A DNA stretch of 64,000 bases from Mesotoga prima MesG1.Ag.4.2. Its GTDB lineage: Bacteria; Thermotogota; Thermotogae; Petrotogales; Kosmotogaceae. Of this stretch, positions 33,252 to 42,220 are shown piece by piece (within the stretch, counting starts at the first letter, position 1; each line of letters opens with the position of its first letter). The stretch lies in the NCBI RefSeq assembly GCF_000147715.2, contig NC_017934.1, forward strand, positions 1,302,001 through 1,366,000, given 5' to 3'. A model generated the notes under the pieces. The model was not told the origin of the DNA, did no database searches, and worked only from the letters and a program-made list of their open reading frames with translations. Made by a program: the position numbers and the translations under genes.

Positions 33252-34670
33252 TTGAAACGGGAAGATGCAAAGAAGCTCAGTGATAAACTAACGATGAGGA
33301 AAAGGAGCACCTGGTTCTCGCTTGATAAGGAAGAGGTCTTCGCTTACTCGAAAGAGTACATGAAATTCATTGGCAAATCTGTTACAGAGCGCCTGGCGGT
33401 GAAGAATCTCGTTGATCTTCTTGAATCGAGAGGTTTCAAGCCCGTATCATCATTTGAGAAGACGGGCGTGAAAAGGGGAGACCGAATTTATCTGACGAAA
33501 GACAACAAGGCGCTTATCGCCACAGTGATTGGCGAAGACCTCAAGGAAGGTATCGACATGGTTGCCGCTCACCTAGATGCGCCAAGGCTTGATCTTAAGC
33601 CCAGTCCGTTGGTCGAAGATTCGGAAATCGCAATGCTCAAGACTCATTACTATGGAGGAGTTAAGAAATACCAGTGGCTCAACATTCCTCTTGCCTTTGT
33701 GGGAACTGTAATCAAGAGTAACGGAGAGTCGGTTGACGTCTCGATAGGATTGAAGAGTGAAGATCCCGTCTTCGTTATTTCCGACCTCCTTCCACACCTA
33801 GACAACAGGGAAGGGGATTTCAGAAAGGTATTTCAGGGTAAAGACTTGAACGCAATGTCCGGCACGATACCTATTGTTGAGGGAAAGGATTTCGAGAATC
33901 CCGTCAAACTGATGTTCCTTAACCTCCTCTACGAAAAGTACGGACTTGTCGAAGAGGATTTCTTTTCTGCCGACATCCAGCTGGTGCCCGCTCTTGAGCC
34001 CAGGGAAGTCGGACTGGATAGATCCATGATCGGAGCTTATGGTCATGATGATAGAGTCTGTTCCTATTCTGCCCTTACTGCGCTTGCAGATATGTCCTCG
34101 ATTGATAATCCTAAGCGTACGGCAATGGTTCTCCTCTTTGACAGAGAAGAAATAGGAAGCGAGGGGGTCACCGGAGCGAAGGGACAGTTCTGGGTTACGT
34201 TTATCGAAAAGCTCCTCAATCTCTCGGGGGCAAAAGGACTTTACGAAATAGATTTCCTTTTGGAGAAATCGAGAATGCTTTCCGGGGATGTCGCAGCCGG
34301 GTTCGATCCTACTTTTAAGGATGCTCATGACCAGGCAAACGTGGCGAGATTCGGCTATGGAATCGCTATCCTCAAGTACACGGGTTCCAGAGGAAAATCG
34401 GGGACGAGCGAAGCCAGCGCAGAATTCATGGGCTACGTGCGAAGACTGCTTAACCAGAAGGGAGTGCATTGGCAGAGCACCATACTTGGAGAGGTTGACA
34501 GAGGCGGTGGCGGTACAGTAGCAAAGTTCTTTGCCGAAAGAGGAGTCACCGTTGTCGATGCAGGAACGCCAGTCTTTGGTATGCATTCGCCGTTTGAGCT
34601 TCTCTCCAAAGCAGATCTTTACGAAACTTATAGAGCATACAAGGTTTTCCTGGAGGGGGGCGATGTCTAG
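33252..34670 (+). CDS. M18-family aminopeptidase
   Basis: Zinc metallo-aminopeptidase, cytosolic, about 472 residues. Metal-ligand motifs of the M18 family are visible: VAAHLDAPRLDLKP (His and Asp region), YGHDDRVCSYSALTAL (bridging Asp) and LLFDREEIGSEGVTGAKG (Glu-Glu), with a late GTPVFGMHSPFE. It trims acidic or neutral N-terminal residues in known relatives and fits a peptide-fermenting lifestyle. TTG 33252 behind GGAGGTGAAG is a much better start than GTG 33216. The 3' end overlaps nth by eight bases. Confidence 0.88.
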   Translation: MKREDAKKLSDKLTMRKRSTWFSLDKEEVFAYSKEYMKFIGKSVTERLAVKNLVDLLESRGFKPVSSFEKTGVKRGDRIYLTKDNKALIATVIGEDLKEGIDMVAAHLDAPRLDLKPSPLVEDSEIAMLKTHYYGGVKKYQWLNIPLAFVGTVIKSNGESVDVSIGLKSEDPVFVISDLLPHLDNREGDFRKVFQGKDLNAMSGTIPIVEGKDFENPVKLMFLNLLYEKYGLVEEDFFSADIQLVPALEPREVGLDRSMIGAYGHDDRVCSYSALTALADMSSIDNPKRTAMVLLFDREEIGSEGVTGAKGQFWVTFIEKLLNLSGAKGLYEIDFLLEKSRMLSGDVAAGFDPTFKDAHDQANVARFGYGIAILKYTGSRGKSGTSEASAEFMGYVRRLLNQKGVHWQSTILGEVDRGGGGTVAKFFAERGVTVVDAGTPVFGMHSPFELLSKADLYETYRAYKVFLEGGDV

Positions 34671-35325
34671 AAACGACTGCTCTCCCGAAGCTGTTTCTAG
34701 CTGGATAGTTGGAAATTTCCCGCGCGAACAGGAATACGGAGACCCGTTCAAGGTTCTGGTAAGCACAATTCTCAGCCAAAGAACAAGAGACGAAAATACC
34801 GAGGAGGCCTCTCGCAGGCTCTTCTCGGTTTACCCAGACCCCCAATCCTTAATTGACGCGAAACCCGAGGATCTCTACGACCTAATAAAGGCCTCGGGGA
34901 TGTACAGACAGAAAGCCGCAAGAATTATCAATTGCGCCAGAATGATTGTGGAGAGCTTTGCCGGCGTAGTGCCGGATACTCTCGAGGAGCTGGTGACAAT
35001 CCCTGGAGTCGGGAGAAAGACAGCCAACATCGTTCTAAACGTTTCCTTCAAAAAGGAGGCGCTGGCCGTTGACACCCATGTACACAGAATCGCCAACAGG
35101 TTGGGATGGGTGAAAACGAAGACTCCCGATGATACTGAATTTGCACTAATGAAGATCTTGCCACCTAGTATATGGGGACCGGTGAATGGATCGATGGTCG
35201 AGTTCGGCAGAGAAATCTGCAGACCGATCGGTCCTAAGTGCAATCTCTGCGGAATCAGCCAGTGTTGCGAATACTTCTCTCTGGTTTCTGAGCAAACCAC
35301 CGAGAGACAGAAACAACAGAAATGA
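34663..35325 (+). CDS. nth: Endonuclease III (DNA glycosylase/AP lyase)
   Basis: Removes oxidised pyrimidines in base-excision repair. The helix-hairpin-helix LVTIPGVGRKTAN carries the catalytic Lys, VDTHVHRIANRLGW carries the catalytic Asp, and the C-terminal [4Fe-4S] site is C-x6-C-x2-C-x5-C (CRPIGPKCNLC then CC). I use ATG 34663, giving 220 residues, since the upstream frame is just antisense to nothing conserved and overlaps the aminopeptidase. The last 71 bases, including the last cluster cysteine, overlap the convergent permease gene. Confidence 0.93.
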   Translation: MSRNDCSPEAVSSWIVGNFPREQEYGDPFKVLVSTILSQRTRDENTEEASRRLFSVYPDPQSLIDAKPEDLYDLIKASGMYRQKAARIINCARMIVESFAGVVPDTLEELVTIPGVGRKTANIVLNVSFKKEALAVDTHVHRIANRLGWVKTKTPDDTEFALMKILPPSIWGPVNGSMVEFGREICRPIGPKCNLCGISQCCEYFSLVSEQTTERQKQQK

Positions 35326-36835
35326 TAATTATTCCCAACGCCGAACTGAGAAATCTCGCCTCCAGAAGATAGCGGCTGCCATTGAGTCTGTAGATCGCAA
35401 CGGCAAAGGTTGGAAAGTCTTTGCTCCCAAGTATGAGCGACCCACCGAACTCACCCATAGAGATCGCGAAGACAACGGTTGCCGCATATATAATTGTGCT
35501 TCTGAAGAAGGGAATGATCATGTATCTTAAACGCTCTATCTTTGAGGCGCCGTCTATCTGTGCCGCCTCAAGGAAGTTCAGTTCTGCTCCGATAACCTGA
35601 CCGCTTATATAATTTAGAACAACCGGCAGGGAAATCACAATATAGAGCAATAGAATCAAGATTGGAACCGGAAAACCACCGAACACAGTAAGATACGATA
35701 CTGCCAGTATAGAGGGTGTTACGGAGAGTGCGATCAAAGAAATTATCCGAAGCTGTTTCGAGCCTTTTATGGTTTTTCGTGCCTGCCAGGAAAGCAAAAA
35801 GGCTATCGTTACGGTCACTAGCGCCGCAAGGGCAGAGAGTGTCAGTGAATTGATCAGAGTATTTGTCAGACCGGCTCCAATGAGTACGAGTTTCTCACCA
35901 AAGAGCTTTGAAATTCTACTGAATATGAATTCCCCTCTCGTCCAGTCGTAGAAGGAACTCAGGAGCGCACCAAGAATTGGAAGCCATTCGAAAAGAAGGA
36001 AAGTCCATGAGTAAATCGCCGTAAATCTGTTTTTCTCTTTATACTGCTCACCCTGCTCAAAAGTCGCACTTTTTTCACTCGCTGAGATAAGCAATCCAAA
36101 CAACATGATGAAAATGAACTGAACGACGGCAAGCACGACTGCGTTTTGAGGAGCAGCCAGAAGCCTGAAATTCATGTAGATCGAGACTTCAAGAGTGGCG
36201 AATTGAGCACCGCCAAGGATAAGTACTACTGCGAAAGAGGTAAAACAATAAGTGAAGATGAGCAGTGCCGAATTGATTATTGCCGGCGTAACGAGAGGCA
36301 GTTCAACGCGGAGAAGCCTCATTATTCTTCCAGATCCGTCTATCTTTGAGCTCTCGAGAACATCCGAGGGCAGTTTCCTAAGAGCGTTCCCTAGCACGAG
36401 AATAACAATTGGCGCATTGTAAAACACGTGCCCAAGGAGAACGGCCCCCAAAGAATAAAGAATCTGTACCCTTTCGAACCCTAAACTAGACAGGAAGTTG
36501 TTGAAGATTCCATTTCTGCCATATACAGACAAGAAGCCAATTGCCATAGAAATACTTGGAAAGAAGAATGGTATGTACGTAGTTATACCCAGCAAACTTG
36601 AAAGCCGTCCGCTGCTCCTCGCATAGTGTACCGCCGCGGGGAAACCTACGATCATTGCAAGCAAAGTGCTTAGCAAAGACTGTTTTACAGTGAATCCCGC
36701 AATTGATTTGAATGAAGGCGATGAAACCACAGAGAAGATCGTTTCAAAGTTTAGGTTTCCAAATGCGAGAAACAGCGGCAAAAGAACAACGGCCGCGATA
36801 GCGACTGAGTATATTGTTAGTGACTTACCTTTCGT
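35255..36835 (-). CDS. thiP: ABC transporter permease, ThiP-like (possible ACG start)
   Basis: Two-domain permease of the ThiP/FbpB family with about 12 transmembrane helices and two EAA loops (VLESSKIDGSGRIMRLLRVE and FLEAAQIDGASKIERLRYM). The nearest canonical start is TTG 36781, which would cut the first helix short and has no ribosome site. Upstream in the same open frame are codons for KGKSLTIYSVAIAAVVLL, a natural first helix, preceded by ACG at 36835-36833, which lies five bases after GAGGT. I therefore extend it to that ACG, tentatively. The stretch overlaps the end of the binding-protein gene, as expected in an operon. No ATPase gene follows. Confidence 0.8.
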   Translation of the reverse strand, partial: TKGKSLTIYSVAIAAVVLLPLFLAFGNLNFETIFSVVSSPSFKSIAGFTVKQSLLSTLLAMIVGFPAAVHYARSSGRLSSLLGITTYIPFFFPSISMAIGFLSVYGRNGIFNNFLSSLGFERVQILYSLGAVLLGHVFYNAPIVILVLGNALRKLPSDVLESSKIDGSGRIMRLLRVELPLVTPAIINSALLIFTYCFTSFAVVLILGGAQFATLEVSIYMNFRLLAAPQNAVVLAVVQFIFIMLFGLLISASEKSATFEQGEQYKEKNRFTAIYSWTFLLFEWLPILGALLSSFYDWTRGEFIFSRISKLFGEKLVLIGAGLTNTLINSLTLSALAALVTVTIAFLLSWQARKTIKGSKQLRIISLIALSVTPSILAVSYLTVFGGFPVPILILLLYIVISLPVVLNYISGQVIGAELNFLEAAQIDGASKIERLRYMIIPFFRSTIIYAATVVFAISMGEFGGSLILGSKDFPTFAVAIYRLNGSRYLLEARFLSSALGIIIISVVSVSRWFAQKPERSIRNTG

Positions 36836-37802
36836 AAATTACCTCTTCCCACGTTTCAATCAGCTTGGAGAGATCAACATCGGCTGAGAGTTTTAGAATC
36901 TTTTCAGGTTTTACCGCATAATCGAAGGCCGGCGGCATCTCTACTTCGATAACCGGGAACATCCACTGGTTCAAAGGGATGTGGCTCTGGAAATCTTCGC
37001 TAAGAATGAAATCCATGAAGAGCTTCGCTTCTTCAAGATTATCAGTCCACTTAATTATCCCCGCTCCCTCGACCTGAACATATCCCTTACCCTCGGGTAT
37101 AACGGTTGAGTAGATCGATTCTCCGTAGTAGTGCTTCGAATACGCTCCATCGGTGGCGTAGGAAACCATGATTGGAGCCTCTCCCGACTCGAACTTCTGG
37201 AAGGCGTCGTCCCAGCTCAACGAAACCGTCAGAATCGACGGAGTTATCGCCCGCCAGAACTCTTCGAAGCGCTCTCCAAACAAAAGGTAAGTCCATGCAA
37301 GAAATGAGAGACCGGTACTGGAGGTTCTCGGATCTTGGATTATTACGCTTCTTTCGAACTCCGGCTTAGTAAGGTCCCACAAGGTTGAAATTGACTCTTC
37401 GATCTGACTTCCGTTACAGATGAGCGCTATACTTCCAAAGTCATAAGGCGTGAGTCGCCACTCCTCATCCAGCAGGAGATCGTTGCTTATGATTCTCTCA
37501 AAGCCCATGGGGCGATAAGAGAGAAATATGTCCTCTTCGAAGGCCCGCCGCGAAAGAAGATTGTCGATCCCAATAACGACATCTCCATCAAACTTCTCTC
37601 TCTCCGAAATAATCAAGCTCAACAGTGAGCCCGAGTCTCCCACCGCACGAAACTCGACGTCAATTCCAGTCTGTTCTGTGAATTTCCCAAAACTCTCTTC
37701 GGCAAGCGGTTCGAGGGAATCATATGAGTAGACAGTCAACGCTGATACTGCTGAAAGAGAGAGGAAGAAGATCATCAGTGAGAGCAGTAATGCTCTTCTC
37801 AT
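36825..37802 (-). CDS. thiB: Thiamine ABC transporter substrate-binding protein
   Basis: Periplasmic binding protein of 325 residues with signal peptide RRALLLSLMIFFLSLSAVSA and the TbpA/FutA-type sequence LTVYSYDSL at the mature N-terminus, then DVVIGIDNLLS and WRLTPYDFGSIALICN. The mature protein should capture thiamine (or phosphates) for the permease encoded next. Substrate assignment follows from the TPP riboswitch in its leader. ATG 37802 follows GGAGGTG; upstream in-frame codons belong to the riboswitch. Confidence 0.9.
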   Translation of the reverse strand: MRRALLLSLMIFFLSLSAVSALTVYSYDSLEPLAEESFGKFTEQTGIDVEFRAVGDSGSLLSLIISEREKFDGDVVIGIDNLLSRRAFEEDIFLSYRPMGFERIISNDLLLDEEWRLTPYDFGSIALICNGSQIEESISTLWDLTKPEFERSVIIQDPRTSSTGLSFLAWTYLLFGERFEEFWRAITPSILTVSLSWDDAFQKFESGEAPIMVSYATDGAYSKHYYGESIYSTVIPEGKGYVQVEGAGIIKWTDNLEEAKLFMDFILSEDFQSHIPLNQWMFPVIEVEMPPAFDYAVKPEKILKLSADVDLSKLIETWEEVIYER

Positions 37803-37809
37803 AAAAATA

Positions 37810-37930
37810 CACCTCCTGTAAATGATTACCGGAGGCGCACTCACTGGCCGTCCCTACGCCGGTCCTAACCGGATCAGGTTCATGGGGTCTGCTTTCAGCA
37901 CTCTCAGCCCTTTGGGCTCCCCCGGCAATC
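37810..37930 (-). ncRNA. TPP riboswitch (THI element) with Shine-Dalgarno-masking platform
   Basis: The aptamer core spans about 37926-37847 on the minus strand, with conserved blocks GGGGAGCCC, GGGCTGAGAG, GAACCTGATC and GCGTAGGGA closed by GCCG/CGGC (P1). Downstream, CGCCTCC (37837-37831) can pair with the ribosome site GGAGGTG (37816-37810). An alternative 12-bp helix between GATTGCCGGGGG (37930-37919) and CCTCCGGTAATC (37835-37824) would free that site but excludes P1. So TPP binding should mask the Shine-Dalgarno, turning thiBP off; the masking hairpin is also followed by a T-rich run and could terminate transcription. Confidence 0.93.
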
Positions 37931-37931
37931 A

Positions 37932-37960
37932 ATTATACCACCGTCCGTTTGGTGATACAA
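37932..37960 (-). promoter_or_regulatory. Sigma-70 promoter of the riboswitch-thiBP transcript
   Basis: On the minus strand TTGTAT (37960-37955) and a perfect TATAAT (37937-37932) are 17 bases apart, placing the transcript start at the beginning of the riboswitch. It lies back to back with cinA, whose start codon is only 20 bases away. Confidence 0.75.
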
Positions 37961-37979
37961 TTGACGAGGAGGTGGTCAT

Positions 37980-39206
37980 TTGAAGGCTGCAATCCTTCTT
38001 ACAGGCGATGAGATTACTAAAGGAGTTGTCAAAGACAGTAACGGCGGCTATCTTTCTGAAAAACTCACTGCCCTGGGATTCGAAGTTCAGTCAATAGTCA
38101 TTGTACCCGACAGGAAAGAATTCATAGAAAGAGAAATCAGTAACGCTCTGGATAGAGCCGATCTCTTGCTAATAACTGGCGGACTCGGAAGCACTTTCGA
38201 CGACATAACGCTCCAAACGGTTGCCGATTTTCTCGGGAAAGAGCTGATTTATGACAGCGAGTATCATTCGTCGCTCTCCGAAAGTTTTGAAGAAAGGTAT
38301 GCTCGAAAAGCTCCCGCAGGGTTGAAAAGACAGTCTTTTGTGATTCAGGACTCCATTCAACTAGCAAATCCATCGGGAAGCGCGAGAGGAGCTTACATAA
38401 GAGAAGACAATAAGGAAATCGTTATACTTCCGGGACCTCCAGTGGAGATGGAAGCGGTGTTCAGAGAGGCGCTTAAGTTCATCACGCTCCCACCGCCTTC
38501 TTATTCTAGAACAATTGGTTTTGTCGACCTTACGGAACCCGAAGTAGAGGAGTTCACGGAGCAGATGCTCACGGAATTTCCAAGCGTCAAGTTTGTCACG
38601 AGAGTAAGATACTTCTCGGGGCCAACTGTCATTCTCACTTCGGATAATGAATCTATCCTTGAAGAGATCTGTTCGTTATTCACAAGACGATGGAAGAAAT
38701 ACGTGTATACCACGACCGGCGAAGAGTTGGTCCAGGTAGTAGTGAAAGAGCTCAAGGCTAGAAAACTATCTGTCTCGGTTGCAGAATCCTGTTCGGGGGG
38801 GCGTCTCTCAGCTCTTCTAACATCGGTTCCCGGAGTATCCGATGTTTTTCCCGGTGCAATTGTCTCCTATTCCAACGACATCAAGATATCACTTCTGAAA
38901 GTGAATGAAGATACTCTGAATCGCCATGGGGCAGTTTCAGAAGAGGTTGCCGCTGAGATGGCGGCCGGAACAAAGATCCTTTTCGGCACAGACATCGGTC
39001 TTTCCGTCACGGGAATAGCCGGACCGACTGGAGGCACAGAAACTAAGCCCGTGGGTATGGTCTGCTCTGCAGTCAGGATCGGCGATTTAACAAAAACTTA
39101 TACCGACATGTTTAGAGGGGATAGAGAGACTATTCAGCTAAGAGGGGCAAGTACTGTTTTGAAGAGATTGTGGAGGTTATTTTGGAACGAGTTTTATATA
39201 GAGTGA
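37980..39206 (+). CDS. cinA: CinA-like protein (NMN deamidase / competence-damage family)
   Basis: Two-domain protein of 408 residues. The N-terminal molybdopterin-binding-like domain (AAILLTGDEITKG, LLLITGGLGSTFDDIT) has ADP-ribose pyrophosphatase activity in studied relatives; the C-terminal PncC domain (AESCSGGRLSALLTSVPG, VSVTGIAGPTGG) deamidates NMN in NAD salvage. TTG starts it behind GAGGAGGTGG. The adjoining divergent thiamine promoter leaves little room, so the cinA promoter must lie over the riboswitch DNA; TACAAT at 37956-37961 is a weak candidate. It overlaps mfd by 25 bases. Confidence 0.9.
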   Translation: MKAAILLTGDEITKGVVKDSNGGYLSEKLTALGFEVQSIVIVPDRKEFIEREISNALDRADLLLITGGLGSTFDDITLQTVADFLGKELIYDSEYHSSLSESFEERYARKAPAGLKRQSFVIQDSIQLANPSGSARGAYIREDNKEIVILPGPPVEMEAVFREALKFITLPPPSYSRTIGFVDLTEPEVEEFTEQMLTEFPSVKFVTRVRYFSGPTVILTSDNESILEEICSLFTRRWKKYVYTTTGEELVQVVVKELKARKLSVSVAESCSGGRLSALLTSVPGVSDVFPGAIVSYSNDIKISLLKVNEDTLNRHGAVSEEVAAEMAAGTKILFGTDIGLSVTGIAGPTGGTETKPVGMVCSAVRIGDLTKTYTDMFRGDRETIQLRGASTVLKRLWRLFWNEFYIE

Positions 39207-42200
39207 ATGAACCAATCTCCTGGGTTGAAAAAGGAAATTATAATGCTTCGCGAAACTTGATCATCTTCCCAAGTGAGAGAATGCTTGAATCCTTCATTGA
39301 GATCCATGAGAAACGTGAAGGAGACGGCTTCTTTTTCTCTCATGATGTCTTTCCATTTGAGGAAATAGGTACTTCTTCGAGGATAAGATCGGAAAGGTTA
39401 GCCCTGCTCAGAAAGCTTCTCCTCGGAGAGCTGAGAACGGTTTATACTTCTTTTCACGGAATCCTGAGAAAAACCGTACCGATCGAAGTTTTCGAAGAGC
39501 TGTCCTTCAAGGTTGAAGTCGGCGGCCCGATGACAATCACCGAGAGCCAGCTTCAGAGTCTCGGATATTCGAGATCATTCTCAGTTACTATCCCGGGAGA
39601 GTTCGCAATAAGAGGTGGCATTGTAGACGTCTTCATACCCGGATCGGAAATGCCGGTGAGGATAGACACCTTCGACAGGGAAATTGAGTCCATCAGGAGT
39701 TTCGATCCCGTCTCCCAGAAGAGTCTACAAAGGTTGAACGAAGTGTTGATTACTCCTGCCGCAGAAGGAATTACGGCTTCACCTTTCAGAGAAACTGCAT
39801 TGAAGCGAATCAGGGCGGCCGAGCAGGCGACTGGGGTCTCAGATGAGATTCTCTTAGACCGACTGGATACCATGGACACAACGGCCGGCATCTTCTACGA
39901 ACGCCAGTCGATACTTCTCGACTTTCTAGAAGGTTACAACGTTATCTTTGTGAAGCCCGACGATGCGATCGTCGAGTATGGAAGAAGAGAACGAGAAACA
40001 CTGGAACTCCTTTCCGAAAAGGCGGTAAGAAAGTTCCTTTACATTAGGTACGGGGGAGTATCGTCGGAAGTGCTGATGAAGCTCAAGGAATATTCGATCG
40101 TTTCCGACGGCGACGTCTCTTCTCTAGACTACGACGAAGAACTGACTGAAGAACTTCAGATCATCAAGAGACCGAGAAGAGAAGAGGAGTACTTACCGAG
40201 AATTCCCGTTGTCGACTGGACGGAACTTGAAGAGGGAGACTACGTAGTCCATAAGGAGTATGGCATCGGGCGGTATCTTGGAGTGAGAACGGTAGAGAAT
40301 ATTTTAGGAACGAGAGAATATCTTCTACTTGAATACAGAGATGGGAACAAGATCTATGTACCGGTAGACAGGGTAGATCGGGTCCATAAATATATAGGAA
40401 GCACCGAAGGAATTCAGCTGAACTCCTTGCGCGGAACTGCCTGGACGAGACAGAAATCTAAGGTCAACAAAGAGGTAAAGGCCCTCATCTCGGACCTGTC
40501 GAACCTCTACGGATCTAGAGAAGTCACTTCCGGCGTTCCGCTCACTGGAGACAGCGAAATGGAGAAGGGCTTTCGCGACAGCTTCCCGTATGTCGAGACA
40601 GAAGATCAACAAAAGGCAGTAGAAGAAGTAATGGAAGACCTTCAAAGCACCAAACCTATGGACAGACTCATAAGCGGTGACGCGGGCTATGGAAAGACCG
40701 AAGTTGCTTTACGCGCTGCGTTCCGAACGGTGGTATCCGGAAAACAGGTGGCCGTTTTGGTTCCCACTACGGTACTGGCCCGACAACATTACGAAAACTT
40801 CGAACGCCGGTTGAATCCCTTTGGAATAAGAGTCGAGATTCTCGACCGTTATCGGACCGATGTACAGCGAAACAAGCTTTTGAAGAAACTCAAGAAGGGC
40901 GAAGTCGATGTTGTAGTAGGAACACACTCTCTACTTTCGAAAGAAGTGGGGTTTGCCGACCTCGGTCTCGTCGTGGTCGACGAAGAACAACTTTTCGGAG
41001 TCCTTCAGAAAGAGCATTTCAAGAAGCTCCGCCTTCAGGTAAACGTTCTCTCAATGAGCGCGACTCCGATTCCGAGAACTCTTTACATGTCTCTCTCCGG
41101 TCTGCGAGATCTTTCGATAATCTCCACACCGCCTGCGGGACGCACCTCTCCAGAAATCTACGTTGGACAGATCAACGATAGACTGATCAGAACCGCGGTC
41201 CTCAGAGAGACCAATAGGGGTGGCCAGACGATCTTCGTTCACAACAGAGTGACTGAGCTGCAGGAGTTACTCTCTCGATTGAGAGACCTTCTGCCCGAAG
41301 TTAAGATAGACGTCGCCCACGGGCAAATGAACAAGTCCGCATTCGAGCGAACAATCAGAGACTTCTATCTTGGCGAACTAGACATGCTTTTGTGCACAAC
41401 GATAATCGAGAGCGGAGTCGACGTTCCTAATGCCAATACTCTTATAGTCGATGACTCTCATAGATACGGACTTGCCCAGCTTTATCAGTTGAGGGGAAGA
41501 GTTGGCAGAAGCAACAGAAGGGCATTCTCGTACTTTCTGTACGATCCAAAGAGATTGTCCGATCCGTCGAGAGAGAGACTGAAGGCTTTGAAGGAGTTTT
41601 CCGGAGCGGGAAGTGGTATGAAGATCGCCATGCGGGACCTGGAGATAAGAGGATTCGGGACCTTATTGGGAGCGGAGCAGCATGGAAACATAAACTCCGT
41701 TGGACTTTATCTCTACCGCGAGATGGTAGAAAAGGCAATGAGGGAACTTCATGGTGAAGAAGAGATCGGAGTAGAGGAGCGAACCGTCGATACTGAACTT
41801 AAGAACATTCCATTCGATATGGTTATCCCCGAGGAATATGTTTCCGATTCCATTGAAAGATTGAAGATCTATCGGAGAATAGCCGCATGCAAAGCTCAGG
41901 ACGAGATAGATGAGATCGAATCGGAGCTTCTGGATAGATTCGGTCGGCTCCCCTCTCAGGTCAACTCGCTTCTCGAAGCTTCGAGGGTAAGATTAGGCGC
42001 ATTCAACATCGGGATAAAAATCGTAGAATACGATCCACATTCAGAGAGTATAGTTATGTTACACGGTGAAAACCATATTCGGGATTCATTGGGGATCAAA
42101 GGAAGAAGGTTAGTTGTAAATGAACGCGAGGGCAAATCGATACTCTACGGCGTGCCGGAAAGACATCTCATGAGAACACTGAAATCGCTTTTTCTTGGAG

Positions 42201-42220
42201 CTGAGAGAAATGTTCAATGA
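39182..42220 (+). CDS. mfd: Transcription-repair coupling factor Mfd
   Basis: Removes stalled RNA polymerase and recruits UvrA. Order of parts: a shortened N-terminal UvrB-like region (about 1-320), the RNA polymerase-interacting domain (EEGDYVVHKEYGIGRYLG), then the RecG-like translocase with Walker A ISGDAGYGKTE, DEEQ box (VVDEEQLFGV, with Leu where Arg is usual), the TRG region and the C-terminal TRCF domain. At about 1,012 residues it is shorter than the usual 1,150, consistent with the reduced N-terminus known in Thermotogota. TTG 39182 behind GGAGG is preferred over GTG 39170. Confidence 0.93.
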   Translation: MERVLYRVNEPISWVEKGNYNASRNLIIFPSERMLESFIEIHEKREGDGFFFSHDVFPFEEIGTSSRIRSERLALLRKLLLGELRTVYTSFHGILRKTVPIEVFEELSFKVEVGGPMTITESQLQSLGYSRSFSVTIPGEFAIRGGIVDVFIPGSEMPVRIDTFDREIESIRSFDPVSQKSLQRLNEVLITPAAEGITASPFRETALKRIRAAEQATGVSDEILLDRLDTMDTTAGIFYERQSILLDFLEGYNVIFVKPDDAIVEYGRRERETLELLSEKAVRKFLYIRYGGVSSEVLMKLKEYSIVSDGDVSSLDYDEELTEELQIIKRPRREEEYLPRIPVVDWTELEEGDYVVHKEYGIGRYLGVRTVENILGTREYLLLEYRDGNKIYVPVDRVDRVHKYIGSTEGIQLNSLRGTAWTRQKSKVNKEVKALISDLSNLYGSREVTSGVPLTGDSEMEKGFRDSFPYVETEDQQKAVEEVMEDLQSTKPMDRLISGDAGYGKTEVALRAAFRTVVSGKQVAVLVPTTVLARQHYENFERRLNPFGIRVEILDRYRTDVQRNKLLKKLKKGEVDVVVGTHSLLSKEVGFADLGLVVVDEEQLFGVLQKEHFKKLRLQVNVLSMSATPIPRTLYMSLSGLRDLSIISTPPAGRTSPEIYVGQINDRLIRTAVLRETNRGGQTIFVHNRVTELQELLSRLRDLLPEVKIDVAHGQMNKSAFERTIRDFYLGELDMLLCTTIIESGVDVPNANTLIVDDSHRYGLAQLYQLRGRVGRSNRRAFSYFLYDPKRLSDPSRERLKALKEFSGAGSGMKIAMRDLEIRGFGTLLGAEQHGNINSVGLYLYREMVEKAMRELHGEEEIGVEERTVDTELKNIPFDMVIPEEYVSDSIERLKIYRRIAACKAQDEIDEIESELLDRFGRLPSQVNSLLEASRVRLGAFNIGIKIVEYDPHSESIVMLHGENHIRDSLGIKGRRLVVNEREGKSILYGVPERHLMRTLKSLFLGAERNVQ

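Noticed and set aside
33798-34766. A 322-codon antisense frame opposite the M18 aminopeptidase
   Set aside because: It lies opposite a gene with clear catalytic motifs, lacks a good ribosome site and shows no recognisable domain.
36771-36800. A frameshift in the A-rich run near the thiP start
   Set aside because: On recounting the bases, the upstream membrane-helix frame is continuous with the permease frame, so only the start codon is unusual.
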